DNA of 64,000 nt from Lentzea alba (GTDB lineage: Bacteria; Actinomycetota; Actinomycetes; Mycobacteriales; Pseudonocardiaceae), in NCBI RefSeq assembly GCF_011067745.1, contig NZ_JAAMPJ010000006.1:411019-475018 (forward strand), in the 5' to 3' direction. Numbering within the stretch: the first letter of the stretch is position 1; each line of letters starts with the position of its first letter. This document shows positions 8,858 to 19,193 of this stretch, in pieces. Under the pieces are notes generated by a model. The model worked only from the letters and a program-made list of their open reading frames with translations. It ran no database searches and was not told where the DNA came from. The position numbers and the translations under genes were made by a program.

Positions 8858-10057
8858 CTCCTCGACCTCGGCGGCGATGCGGTCCAGCGCCTGGTCGTTG
8901 TCGTGGGCGGTGATGGCCCGGTCGATCCAGTCCGCGATCAACGGCATCTGCTCCGGCTTGAGGCCGCGCGTGGTGACGCCGGGCGTGCCCAGCCGGATGC
9001 CGGACGGGTCGAAGGGCTTGCGGGTGTCGTACGGAACGGCGTTGTAGTTCAGCTCGATGCCCGCGCGGTCCAGCGCGTGCGCCGCCGGCTTGCCGCCGAT
9101 CTGCTTCGACGTCAGGTCGACGAGGATCAGGTGGTTGTCGGTGCCGCCGGACACCAGGTCGAAGCCGCGGTCCAGCAACGCGTCCGCGAGCGCCTTGGCG
9201 TTCGCGACGATCGTGTGCGCGTACTCGCGGAACTCCGGCTGCGAGGCCTCCTTGAGCGCCACGGCGATCGCGGCGGTCGTGTGGTCGTGCGGGCCGCCCT
9301 GCAGTCCGGGGAACACGGCGCGATCGATCGCCTTCGCGTGTTCGGCGTCGCACAGGATCATCGCGCCACGCGGGCCACGCAGCGTCTTGTGCGTGGTCGT
9401 CGTGATCACCGACGCGTGTCCGACCGGCGACGGGTGTGCGCCGCCCGCGACCAGGCCGGCGATGTGCGCGATGTCGGCGACCAGGACCGCGTCGATCTCC
9501 TTCGCGATCGCCGCGAAGGCCGGGAAGTCGATCGTGCGCGGGATCGCCGTGCCGCCGCAGAAGATCACCTTCGGGCGTTCGGCAAGGGCTTGTGCGCGGA
9601 CCTCGTCCATGTCGACGACGCCGGTGTCCTTGCGGACGTCGTACTGCACCGCGTGGAACCACTTACCGGTGGCGGAGACGCCCCAGCCGTGGGTGAGGTG
9701 GCCGCCCATCGGGAGCGACATGCCCATCACGGTGTCGCCGGGCTGCAGGAACGCCAGGTAGACGGCGAGGTTCGCGGGTGCGCCGGAGAGCGGCTGGACG
9801 TTCGCGTGGTCCACGCCGAACAGCGCTTTCGCCCGGTCGATGGCGAGCTGCTCGACCTGGTCGATGATCTGCTGGCCCTCGTAGTACCGCTTGCCGGGGT
9901 AGCCCTCGGAGTACTTGTTCGTCAGCACCGAGCCTGTCGCTTCGAGCACGGCGGCGGACACGTCGTTCTCGGACGCGATCATGCGCAGCTTGCTGGCCTG
10001 ACGACGTTGCTCGGCCTGGATCAGGGTGGCGATCTCGGGATCGACTTCGTGCAGCAC
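8840..10057 (-). CDS. glyA: Serine hydroxymethyltransferase
   Basis: 405 residues, slightly shorter than the usual 415-425. PLP enzyme of fold type I: SENDVSAAVLEATGSVLTNKYSEGYPGKRYYEG at the start (split motif), then the PLP-lysine motif ITTTTHKTLRGPRG. It interconverts serine and glycine and charges tetrahydrofolate with the methylene group needed for purines and thymidylate. GTG 10057 is preceded by GGAG. A ZTP riboswitch occupies the leader (10069-10160), linking glyA to folate and purine status. Another glyA copy may exist elsewhere in the genome; not visible here. Confidence 0.96.
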   Translation of the reverse strand: MLHEVDPEIATLIQAEQRRQASKLRMIASENDVSAAVLEATGSVLTNKYSEGYPGKRYYEGQQIIDQVEQLAIDRAKALFGVDHANVQPLSGAPANLAVYLAFLQPGDTVMGMSLPMGGHLTHGWGVSATGKWFHAVQYDVRKDTGVVDMDEVRAQALAERPKVIFCGGTAIPRTIDFPAFAAIAKEIDAVLVADIAHIAGLVAGGAHPSPVGHASVITTTTHKTLRGPRGAMILCDAEHAKAIDRAVFPGLQGGPHDHTTAAIAVALKEASQPEFREYAHTIVANAKALADALLDRGFDLVSGGTDNHLILVDLTSKQIGGKPAAHALDRAGIELNYNAVPYDTRKPFDPSGIRLGTPGVTTRGLKPEQMPLIADWIDRAITAHDNDQALDRIAAEVEELLSTL

Positions 10058-10072
10058 GGCATCACTCCGTGC
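10054..10072 (-). promoter_or_regulatory. Start-codon hairpin of glyA (riboswitch expression platform)
   Basis: On the minus strand GCACGG (10072-10067) pairs with CCGTGC (10059-10054), enclosing part of the GGAG ribosome site and the GTG start. The same GCAC (10072-10069) can instead pair with GTGC at 10079-10076 at the 3' edge of the ZTP aptamer. The two pairings are mutually exclusive, so ligand binding could free the start. The pairing is seen; the switching is inference. Confidence 0.6.
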
Positions 10073-10160
10073 CGGGCACCCAGGCGTTCGGTGCGCTCGG
10101 CCGTCGCTTCCCGGTGGTCAGTTCCACCCTCGGCACGCCAGTCGCTTCGACGTGCCGAGT
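10069..10160 (-). ncRNA. ZTP (pfl) riboswitch upstream of glyA
   Basis: Read on the minus strand the leader has every conserved block of the pfl/ZTP motif. P1 is formed by CTCGGCAC and GTGCCGAG around GCGACTGGC. A second stem, GGTGG/CCACC, follows, then CCGGGAAGCGA. After a variable region comes CGCCTGGGT, whose CGCC can pair with the earlier GGCG to give the pseudoknot. This class binds ZTP/ZMP, signals of 10-formyl-tetrahydrofolate shortage, and is known upstream of glyA. The aptamer starts at the stop codon of the upstream flavohemoprotein gene, so its promoter must lie inside that gene. Confidence 0.92.
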
Positions 10161-11336
10161 TTAGTCCAGCGTGAACGGGTCGTACTTGATCCGGTCCAGC
10201 GGCGTTCCGGCGACCAGCATGCGGGACACGGTCGACCTGATCATGGCGGGGCTGCCGCAGACCAGGACGTCACGCTCTTCCCACGCGCCGTAGCGGGTGA
10301 CCACGTCGGCCAGGCTGCCCTGCTCGACACCCCGGACACCGGGATCCGACTCCAGCACCGGCACGACCGTGAGCCACGGGTTCGTGGTCGCGATGCGCTG
10401 CAGGTTGTCCAGGTCGTAGAGGTCCTCGCGGGTGCGGCCGCCGTAGAACAGGTGCACGCGCGGGTTCTCGCCGTACTGCGCCATCTCGTCGATGATCGCG
10501 TGCATCGGCGCGACGCCCGTGCCACCGGCCACCATCAGGATGTCCGACCCGGCCGTGCGGTCGACCGAGAGACGTCCCATCGGCGGTCCGATGCGCCAGG
10601 TGTCACCGGCCTGCGTGTGACCGACCACCGAGCGCGACACCCAGCCGCCGTCGACGGACCGGATGTGGAACTCGATGATGCCGTCTTCACGCGGGGCGTT
10701 CGCCGGCGAGTAGTACCGCCACAACCGCTTGCGCTGCGGCGTCTCCACGCTGACGTACTGACCGGCCTTGTAGTTGACCGGGTGGTCGGGCTGCAGCCGC
10801 ACGACCGCCAGGTCCCACGACACGCGCTGGTGCTCCAGCACCGTCGCGTGCCAGTAAGCGGGCCCGTTGTCGGCGTCGGCCGCCTCCTGCATGGCTCGCG
10901 CCATCAGCGTGTACGCCTCGGCCCAGGCCATCTCGACCTTGGGGGTCCAGGCGGCACCGGAGAACTTCTTCACGGCGGACAGCAGTGCGGTCCCGACGGC
11001 CTCGTAGTGGACGTTGATGACACCGAACTTCCGGTGGTCACGGCCCAGTTGGCGGAGGAACGGGATGAGATCGTCCGGGCGGTCGACCATCTGCACCACG
11101 TGCACGAGGGCGCGCAGCAGGCGGCTGCGTTGCACCTCCATGTTCGCGGGGAACATCTCGCGTGTGGCAGGCGAGAGCGAGAAGAGCATTCCGTAGAAGA
11201 ACTTCGCCACTTCTTCGGAGTGCGGCTCCACCACCGCGAAGCTCTCCCGGATCATCCGCACCATCGCGGTGACACCAGGCGGAGGTTCTCGGTGGGGCGG
11301 GGTAGGGATGGGGCTCAGCACAGCGTTCGCAGTCAT
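10161..11336 (-). CDS. Flavohemoprotein (globin + FAD/NAD reductase)
   Basis: 391 residues. Globin domain about 22-155, with the probable proximal His101 in LGRDHRKFGV. The FAD-binding barrel carries RYYS (207-210), and the NAD-binding domain has MVAGGTGVAP (about 268) and VCGSPAMIRS near the C terminus. Such proteins reduce bound O2 and oxidise NO to nitrate, or act as globin-coupled reductases. It resembles the mycobacterial Rv0385 type (from memory) more than enterobacterial Hmp; that subtype call is inference. It is divergent from a PPOX-fold gene. Its stop abuts the glyA riboswitch. Confidence 0.88.
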   Translation of the reverse strand: MTANAVLSPIPTPPHREPPPGVTAMVRMIRESFAVVEPHSEEVAKFFYGMLFSLSPATREMFPANMEVQRSRLLRALVHVVQMVDRPDDLIPFLRQLGRDHRKFGVINVHYEAVGTALLSAVKKFSGAAWTPKVEMAWAEAYTLMARAMQEAADADNGPAYWHATVLEHQRVSWDLAVVRLQPDHPVNYKAGQYVSVETPQRKRLWRYYSPANAPREDGIIEFHIRSVDGGWVSRSVVGHTQAGDTWRIGPPMGRLSVDRTAGSDILMVAGGTGVAPMHAIIDEMAQYGENPRVHLFYGGRTREDLYDLDNLQRIATTNPWLTVVPVLESDPGVRGVEQGSLADVVTRYGAWEERDVLVCGSPAMIRSTVSRMLVAGTPLDRIKYDPFTLD

Positions 11337-11487
11337 GGTCCGCGCGCAGTCTCCACGTTCTCATTGGCGCCAGCAAGGCGCTGTCGTCCTCGTCAAGCAT
11401 CCGTCCCCCGACAGGGTGGACAGTAACCCCTGATCGGGCTGTTTGACTCCTTGATGCCACCTTCGAGCGAAGTCCGATTACTGTACG

Positions 11488-11497
11488 CAACTAGTTG
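11488..11497. promoter_or_regulatory. CAACTAGTTG palindrome in the flavohemoprotein/PPOX gap
   Basis: A 10-bp perfect palindrome inside the 231-bp divergent region 11337-11567. A loose second copy of the half-site (GTTGTTACCGCAACAG) adjoins it. It could be an operator for either gene; no regulator gene is adjacent. Nothing else was recognised in this gap. Confidence 0.35.
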
Positions 11498-11567
11498 TTA
11501 CCGCAACAGTGTGAATGTGAGGGCCCGTCTGTACCGGGTTGCGTGCTTGCGTGCTTGGGTTGGCCGC

Positions 11568-12221
11568 GTGTCCCTGCCTGAGTTGACTGAAACCACCTCA
11601 CTCGACGGTGTTGAGCGATCCGACGCACTGCCTGGCTCACGTGGTGAGCACTTCCTCCAATGTGCCTTGGAGACGTCCGATCGCGCCACACGCTTCTACT
11701 CGGACCAGGTCCTGGACCACCTGAACCCCGCGATGGCCGAGTTCGTCGGCCGGATGGAGATGGCCTTCATCTCGACCGCTGATGCCGACGGGGAGTGCGA
11801 CTCGACGCTGCGGGCCGGGGCGGCGGGGTTCCTGCGGGTGATCGACTCGCGGACTGTCGTGTACCCCGAGTACCGGGGGAACGGCGTGATGGCGTCTTTG
11901 GGCAACATCATGGAGAACCCGCACGTCGGGATGCTGATGGTGGACTTCGCTGACGACCTGATCGGGCTGCACGTGAACGGTCGCGCCCGGATCGCTCCTT
12001 TTGAGGAGTTCGAGTCCTTGGCCTCGGCCTCGGGTGAGGACAAGAAGGTGGAGCGGTGGGTGGTGGTGACGGTGCAGGAGGCTTACGTGCACTGTCGCAA
12101 GCACATCCCGCGGATGGTGCCGGTGGATCGGGTTCGGCACTGGGGGACCGATGACGTGAAGAAGAAGGGTGGCGACTTCTTCGGGGTCAAGGCCGGCAAG
12201 ACGAGCAACGGGAACGACTGA
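11568..12221 (+). CDS. Pyridoxamine 5'-phosphate oxidase-fold (PPOX) protein
   Basis: 217 residues from GTG 11568; GTG or ATG codons upstream (to 11451) would add an unlikely basic, Arg-rich leader. The split-barrel flavin fold shows in FVGRMEMAFISTADADGECDSTLR (early part), GFLRVIDSRTVVYPEYRGNG and the HVGMLMVDF / LIGLHVNGRARI strands. Typical cofactors are FMN, F420 or heme. Known relatives reduce or oxidise small substrates or act as stress proteins. The motif CDSTLRAGAAGF is that of the PPOX-family proteins often found beside flavohemoproteins. Substrate unknown. It is divergent from the flavohemoprotein gene. Confidence 0.75.
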   Translation: MSLPELTETTSLDGVERSDALPGSRGEHFLQCALETSDRATRFYSDQVLDHLNPAMAEFVGRMEMAFISTADADGECDSTLRAGAAGFLRVIDSRTVVYPEYRGNGVMASLGNIMENPHVGMLMVDFADDLIGLHVNGRARIAPFEEFESLASASGEDKKVERWVVVTVQEAYVHCRKHIPRMVPVDRVRHWGTDDVKKKGGDFFGVKAGKTSNGND

Positions 12222-12262
12222 TCCGGTCGCACGGCAGGTCGCACCTCTGATCACATGACGGG

Positions 12263-12676
12263 ATGGCGTGCGTCTTCTGTTCGATCATGTCCGGTGGCCT
12301 GCCCGCTCACTGGGTGGCGCAGGCGCCGGACGCCGTTGCGTTCTTGCCGCTGGCGTCCGGCTCGCTCGCTCCTGGGCACACGTTGGTGGTGCCGCGTGAG
12401 CATTCGGTCGGGGTGCAGGATGCTTCGCCCGCGGCCTTTGCCGCTGCTGGGGAGCTGATTCAGCGGGTTGCGTTGGCCATGGAGGTCGCGCTGAGGGCTT
12501 CCGGGGTCTGCGTGTTGAACGCCAGTGGGCCTGGGTCTGAGCAGAGTGTGCCTCACCTGCACTTTCACGTTGTTCCTCATTGGGAGGATGACGAGTACTT
12601 CGCTTGGCCTGAGGCTTCTGGGCGGCGGGTTGAGGGGGATTTGGCGGGCGCGTTGAGGGACGCGATCGTCGGATAG
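12263..12676 (+). CDS. HIT-family nucleotide hydrolase/transferase
   Basis: 137 residues. Starts CVFCSIMSGG (a CxxC zinc half) and ends with the histidine triad HLHFHVVPH (about 108-116), the AMP-binding catalytic loop of the HIT family. Such enzymes cleave AMP from lysine, AppppA or other nucleotide conjugates. ATG 12263 lies 41 nt after the PPOX gene stop, so it may be co-transcribed. The 170 bp downstream hold the MFS promoter region. Confidence 0.9.
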   Translation: MACVFCSIMSGGLPAHWVAQAPDAVAFLPLASGSLAPGHTLVVPREHSVGVQDASPAAFAAAGELIQRVALAMEVALRASGVCVLNASGPGSEQSVPHLHFHVVPHWEDDEYFAWPEASGRRVEGDLAGALRDAIVG

Positions 12677-12787
12677 GTGGCCTGGGGCTCGACCTTGCGT
12701 TGGGCGGCTTGCTGTTTCGTAGGTCGGGTGCCCCCGGCTGATCGTCTGGGGTGCGCGTTCCTGGGTGTGACTCATCAGCCACCGGAT

Positions 12788-12836
12788 TAGTTGGCCTAGC
12801 TAACTATCTCCAGATATAGTTGTATGACATCAACTA
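12788..12836 (+). promoter_or_regulatory. MFS promoter with three nested TAGTT/AACTA inverted repeats
   Basis: Half-sites TAGTT (12788-12792) and AACTA (12802-12806) form repeat 1. AACTAT (12802-12807) and ATAGTT (12816-12821) form repeat 2. TAGTTG (12817-12822) and CAACTA (12831-12836) form repeat 3. A possible promoter is TTGGCC (12791-12796), an 18-bp spacer, then TATAGT (12815-12820). MarR- or TetR-type dimers binding side by side could block it. No regulator gene is adjacent. Confidence 0.6.
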
Positions 12837-12852
12837 ATTACTGGAGGTGTGC

Positions 12853-14511
12853 TTGAACCGGCCCTCGTCGCATCGGGAGATCCTCGAAGCGCTGTCCGGC
12901 ATCTGGGTGGCGCTGCTCGTCGCGATCCTCAGCTCCACCATCGTCTCGAACGCTCTCCCGACGATCTTGGCCGAGCTCAAAGGCACGCAGACCCAGTACA
13001 CGTGGGTCATCACGGCGATGTTGCTGGCGTCCACCGCCAGCACGCCGTTGTGGGGGAAGCTCTCGGATCTGTTTGACAAGAAGATGTTGTTGCAGGTCAG
13101 CATCGTGTTGTTCGTCATCGGCTCGGTGTTGTCCGGGCTCAGTCAGAACATGGAACAGCTCATCGCGTTCCGGGTGGTCCAGGGGCTCGGGATGGGTGGG
13201 GTCCAGGCGCTCGGCCAGGTTGTGGTCGGGGCGTTGCTCAGTCCTCGTGAGCGCGGGCGGTACAGCGGGTACACGGGCATGGTGATTTCGGCGGGCACCG
13301 TCGGTGGGCCGTTGGTCGGCGGGTTCCTCGTCGACTGGCCCGGGTGGCGGTGGTGCTTCTTCGTTTGTGTGCCGTTGGCGCTGGTGGCGTTGGCCGTGCT
13401 GCACAAGACGTTGCACCTGCCGACCAAGAAGCAGCACGTGAAGATCGACTACTTGGGCGCCACGCTCATCACGGGTGGGGTGAGCCTCGTGTTGATGTGG
13501 GTGTCGTTCGCGGGCAAGAACTTCGACTGGATCAGCGGGAAGAGCGCGCTGTTCGTGGGTGGTGCGGTGCTGGCCGTGGTGGGTGCCTACTTCGTCGAGC
13601 GGCGGGCCAGTGCGCCGGTCATCCCGTTGCACCTGTTCAGGAACCGGACCGTGGTGCTGGCGATGCTCGGTGGCGTCGCGGTGGGTACGGCGATGTTCGG
13701 CGCGTCGGTGTTCATGGGGCAGTACTTCCAGATCGCGCGCGGGTTCTCGCCTACCAAGGCCGGGTTGCTGACGGTGCCGCTGGTGCTCGGGTTGAGCATC
13801 TCGTCGACGGTGAGCGGGCAGCTCATCGCCAGGAGCGGCAAGTGGAAGAGCTACCTGGTCTGGGGTGCGTTCTCACTGGTCATCGGGCTGGCGTTGCTCG
13901 GGACGATCGACCACGGCACGAATCTCGTGTTGATGGGGGCGTACCTGGCGCTGGTCGGTGTCGGGGTGGGGCTGACCATGCAGAACCTCGTGCTGGCCGT
14001 GCAGAACGGTGTGGACCTGGCCGATCTCGGTGCGGCCAGTTCCACGGCCACGTTCCTGCGGTCGTTGGGCGGGACGGCCGGCGTCTCGGTGCTCGGGGCC
14101 GTGTTGGCGGCCCAGGTGAGTACGAAGACGCTCGACCGCGGCTCCCTCTCCCCGGTGGTGCGGGACTCCTACGGCGACGCGATGGGTGAGTTGTTCCTGA
14201 TCGCCGCTGGTCTCGCGGTGTTCACGGTGATCGCGGTGCTGCTGATCAAGGAGCAGCCGTTGCGGGAGTCTGTGGATGTCACCCCAACGGGTTCTGGTGC
14301 ACAGACGGTCGCCACTGAACTTGATTCACCTGTGGATACTGAACAGCGGATTGTGGATAAGTCGGTCTCCGCTGTGGACAAGCTGTTGGTGCTTTCGAGT
14401 GACGGTGGTCAGGAGGTCGCGGCGCGTTCGGCTGCGCTGCGTTCCACACAGAACTCGTTGCCCTCGGGGTCGCGCATGGTGACCCAGCCGGTGCCGTCGG
14501 GGCGGCGCTGA
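12853..14511 (+). CDS. DHA2/EmrB-type MFS drug exporter
   Basis: 552 residues from TTG 12853, chosen because GGAGG (12843-12847) is 5 nt upstream; GTG 12847 would overlap that site. It shows 14 hydrophobic segments typical of DHA2 transporters. Motif A-like LWGKLSDLFDKK follows TM2, and motif C-like GPLVGGFLVDWPGWRW lies near TM5. It should use the proton gradient to export drugs or metabolites. The last ~90 residues after IKEQPLRES are polar with no membrane segment. The reading frame runs 103 bp into the convergent VOC gene, which suggests loss of an earlier stop. Confidence 0.88.
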   Translation: MNRPSSHREILEALSGIWVALLVAILSSTIVSNALPTILAELKGTQTQYTWVITAMLLASTASTPLWGKLSDLFDKKMLLQVSIVLFVIGSVLSGLSQNMEQLIAFRVVQGLGMGGVQALGQVVVGALLSPRERGRYSGYTGMVISAGTVGGPLVGGFLVDWPGWRWCFFVCVPLALVALAVLHKTLHLPTKKQHVKIDYLGATLITGGVSLVLMWVSFAGKNFDWISGKSALFVGGAVLAVVGAYFVERRASAPVIPLHLFRNRTVVLAMLGGVAVGTAMFGASVFMGQYFQIARGFSPTKAGLLTVPLVLGLSISSTVSGQLIARSGKWKSYLVWGAFSLVIGLALLGTIDHGTNLVLMGAYLALVGVGVGLTMQNLVLAVQNGVDLADLGAASSTATFLRSLGGTAGVSVLGAVLAAQVSTKTLDRGSLSPVVRDSYGDAMGELFLIAAGLAVFTVIAVLLIKEQPLRESVDVTPTGSGAQTVATELDSPVDTEQRIVDKSVSAVDKLLVLSSDGGQEVAARSAALRSTQNSLPSGSRMVTQPVPSGRR

Positions 14512-14792
14512 TCGTCGAAGATCGTCGCGCCGATGCCGACCAGGCGCTCGACCTCCTGGTCGCGGGTGCCGTCGGTCGGCTGCAGGTCGATGTGCAGGCG
14601 GTTCTTGAGCTCTTTGCCCTCGGGGACGTTGATGAAGAGGTAGCGGATGCCGCTCGGCAGGTGGATCAGGCACTCCGGGTCGCCAGGGTTGTCCTCCGGG
14701 TCGAGCGGCAGGCCGAGCACCTGGCCCCACCACGACGCGATCTCGTAGGAGTCGCGGGCATCGACGGTGATGTTGTGGATGATTGAGGTCAT
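14409..14792 (-). CDS. VOC/glyoxalase-fold protein
   Basis: 127 residues. Two beta-alpha-beta-beta-beta modules: IIHNITVDARDSYEIASWWGQVLG (first) and NRLHIDLQPTDGT...MRDPEGNEFCVE (second). The ending DPEGNEFCVE is the usual signature of this glyoxalase-like group. Members bind metal and act on small substrates or sequester antibiotics (bleomycin-type); the ligand is unknown here. ATG 14792. Its 3' 103 bp overlap the tail of the MFS gene. The HAIR operator and clpB lie upstream on the other strand. Confidence 0.88.
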   Translation of the reverse strand: MTSIIHNITVDARDSYEIASWWGQVLGLPLDPEDNPGDPECLIHLPSGIRYLFINVPEGKELKNRLHIDLQPTDGTRDQEVERLVGIGATIFDDQRRPDGTGWVTMRDPEGNEFCVERSAAERAATS

Positions 14793-14860
14793 GGTGCTGA
14801 TCTTCGCGTAGCCCTGGTCAGCTGACGTGCGATTTTCGGGACGGTCGTCACGTTCTCATA

Positions 14861-14881
14861 GTTGAGCGGAACACGCTCAAC
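14861..14881 (+). promoter_or_regulatory. HAIR operator (HspR site) of clpB
   Basis: GTTGAGC-N7-GCTCAAC at 14861-14881 is a perfect 7+7 inverted repeat with the HAIR spacing, nearly identical to the second dnaK site (CTTGAGC-N7-GCTCAAC). It stands 59 bp before the clpB start. Control of clpB by HspR is known in Streptomyces and Mycobacterium. Confidence 0.92.
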
Positions 14882-14939
14882 TTTTCTGACGTTGTGCGGG
14901 ATGATGGTCCATGCTGAACGCTGACCACGAGGTGGAGGA

Positions 14940-17522
<2,583 letters not shown>

Positions 17523-17560
17523 CACGCAGAATCCCCTGCGAGACCTGTAGGTTCGGTCTC

Positions 17561-17959
17561 GTGGGGGATTTTCGCTATGTGCGCTACCAGGCGGTCGAGC
17601 CCAACGCCAACGGGAACTTCACCGGGATCTTCGGGTTGTTCAACGGTCTGGCCCGGCGCGGACAGCTCACCGTGGAGCAGGAAGCGTTCCGGCGCACCAA
17701 CAACGCCTGGTACGACGCGGCCTACGCGGACCCGTCGAAGGTCGATCCGACCGTCTACGACCGGACGATCAACCCCGGCGCCGCCGCGTGGTTCAAGGTC
17801 GCGGCGACGCACCTCCTGGACCGCGTCCCGGGCTACCTGGCGATCCTCGACGCACATGGCGTGGAGTGGCGCCGACTGGAGTCCGACGACCCCGGCCGCG
17901 TCATCTACGAGGACGCGGACCAGGTCGTCGTCGTGCCGCGATCACCAAGCCACGGGTAA
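17561..17959 (+). CDS. Conserved small protein of unknown function
   Basis: 132 residues, no family recognised. Aromatic-rich start MGDFRYVRYQAVEPNANGNF, then FTGIFGLFNGLARRGQLT and a Trp-containing middle (TNNAWYDAAYADPSK). No signal peptide or membrane segment. GTG 17561 has no ribosome site but TAGGTT (17548-17553) lies 7 nt upstream, fitting a leaderless transcript starting right after clpB. Its 3' end overlaps the convergent P450 by 18 bp. Confidence 0.7.
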   Translation: MGDFRYVRYQAVEPNANGNFTGIFGLFNGLARRGQLTVEQEAFRRTNNAWYDAAYADPSKVDPTVYDRTINPGAAAWFKVAATHLLDRVPGYLAILDAHGVEWRRLESDDPGRVIYEDADQVVVVPRSPSHG

Positions 17960-19105
17960 CGAGACCAGCGCACGGACGTTGGTCTCCATCCGGTAGGTCA
18001 GCTCCGACTCGTCAACGGCCAGCCGCAACCCCGGGAACCGCTTCAGCACCGACGTCAACGCGACCCGCAGCTCCAGCTTCGCGAGCTGCGCCCCCAGGCA
18101 GTAGTGCGGCCCGAACCCCATGGCCAGCGGCGCCGCGTCGGCGCGCCCCAGATCGAGCCGATCCGGATCCGGGAACACCGACGGATCCCGGTTGGCCGCG
18201 GAGATGATCGGCAGCACGGCGGCCCCCGCGTCGAGCCGCACCCCGTCCAGCTCGACGGCCTCCGTGGTGACCCGCGGCAGGGTCGCCGCCATCAGCCGCG
18301 AGAAGCGCAGCAGTTCGTCGACGGCCGTGTCGATCAACGCGGGCGAGTCGATCAACCGCCGCATCTCCGCGGGGTGGCGCAGCAGGGTCAGCAGTGAGTT
18401 GCCGAGCTGGTTGACGGTCGTGTCGTGCCCGGCGGCCAGCAGCAGCTGCAGGTTCGCGAGCAGCTCGGCCGACGTCAGGTGACCGCCCTCGTCGTGGACG
18501 GCGACCAGAGCGGTGATCAGCTTGTCGTCGGGCTGCAGGCGTTTGAACTCCACGAGGTCGGCGAGGTAGCCCTGCATGTCGTGCTCGGCCTCGCGCAGTT
18601 CGTCCGGCGTTAGACGCGCGGTCATCAGGCGGCCGGTCCAGCGGCGGATGTCCGGCGCGTCGGAGTAGGGCGCGCCGAGCAGCTCGCAGATCACCGTCGT
18701 GGGCAGCGGGACGCACAGGCCGGCGACCAGGTCGGTGGGCCCCGCGTCCAGCAGCGAGTCGACGATCGCCTGGACGCGCGGTTCCAGCGTGGCGACCATG
18801 CGCGGGCTGAACGCGGCGGCCACCAGCTTGCGGGTGCGGGCGTGCTTGCGGCCCTCCATCGAGGTGAGGACCAGCGGGTTCGCGCCGGACGGGATCGTGA
18901 CCGGGCCGCCGGGACGGGTGGCCTCCTCGCGGCTGAAGCGCGGATCGGTCAGCACCTGTCTGCAGGCGGCGTACGAAAGCGCGAGCCAGATGGTGATCGG
19001 GCCCATCGAGGCGGGGACGACGGAGCCGCCGGAGGCGAGCAGTTCCTGGGCCTCTGGTTCGTCGTCCAGCGACCGTGGCGTGGTGAAGGGGAACGAGGCA
19101 GGCAT
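17942..19105 (-). CDS. Cytochrome P450 (bacterial class I)
   Basis: 387 residues from ATG 19105; an upstream start to 19168 would add 21 residues without homology features. I-helix oxygen motif LLLAAGHDTTVNQ, an ELLR-type K-helix (TAVDELLRFSRL), and the heme-ligand loop FGPHYCLG with Cys336. Length and motifs fit soluble actinobacterial P450s that take electrons from a ferredoxin. No ferredoxin or biosynthetic cluster is adjacent, so the role (catabolic or tailoring) is open. Convergent with the 132-residue gene. Confidence 0.92.
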   Translation of the reverse strand: MPASFPFTTPRSLDDEPEAQELLASGGSVVPASMGPITIWLALSYAACRQVLTDPRFSREEATRPGGPVTIPSGANPLVLTSMEGRKHARTRKLVAAAFSPRMVATLEPRVQAIVDSLLDAGPTDLVAGLCVPLPTTVICELLGAPYSDAPDIRRWTGRLMTARLTPDELREAEHDMQGYLADLVEFKRLQPDDKLITALVAVHDEGGHLTSAELLANLQLLLAAGHDTTVNQLGNSLLTLLRHPAEMRRLIDSPALIDTAVDELLRFSRLMAATLPRVTTEAVELDGVRLDAGAAVLPIISAANRDPSVFPDPDRLDLGRADAAPLAMGFGPHYCLGAQLAKLELRVALTSVLKRFPGLRLAVDESELTYRMETNVRALVSLPVAW

Positions 19106-19193
19106 GCCCTCATCCACGTCGAATCGGCACGCCAGGGTCGCGACGCGCGGAAGTGATCTTCGTTCCACGCGCCGGACCCACTAGGCTTCTCCT

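Noticed and set aside
10158-10163. TAAACT on the minus strand as -10 box of glyA
   Set aside because: Transcription would start inside helix P1 of the ZTP riboswitch, removing it; the promoter should be further upstream.
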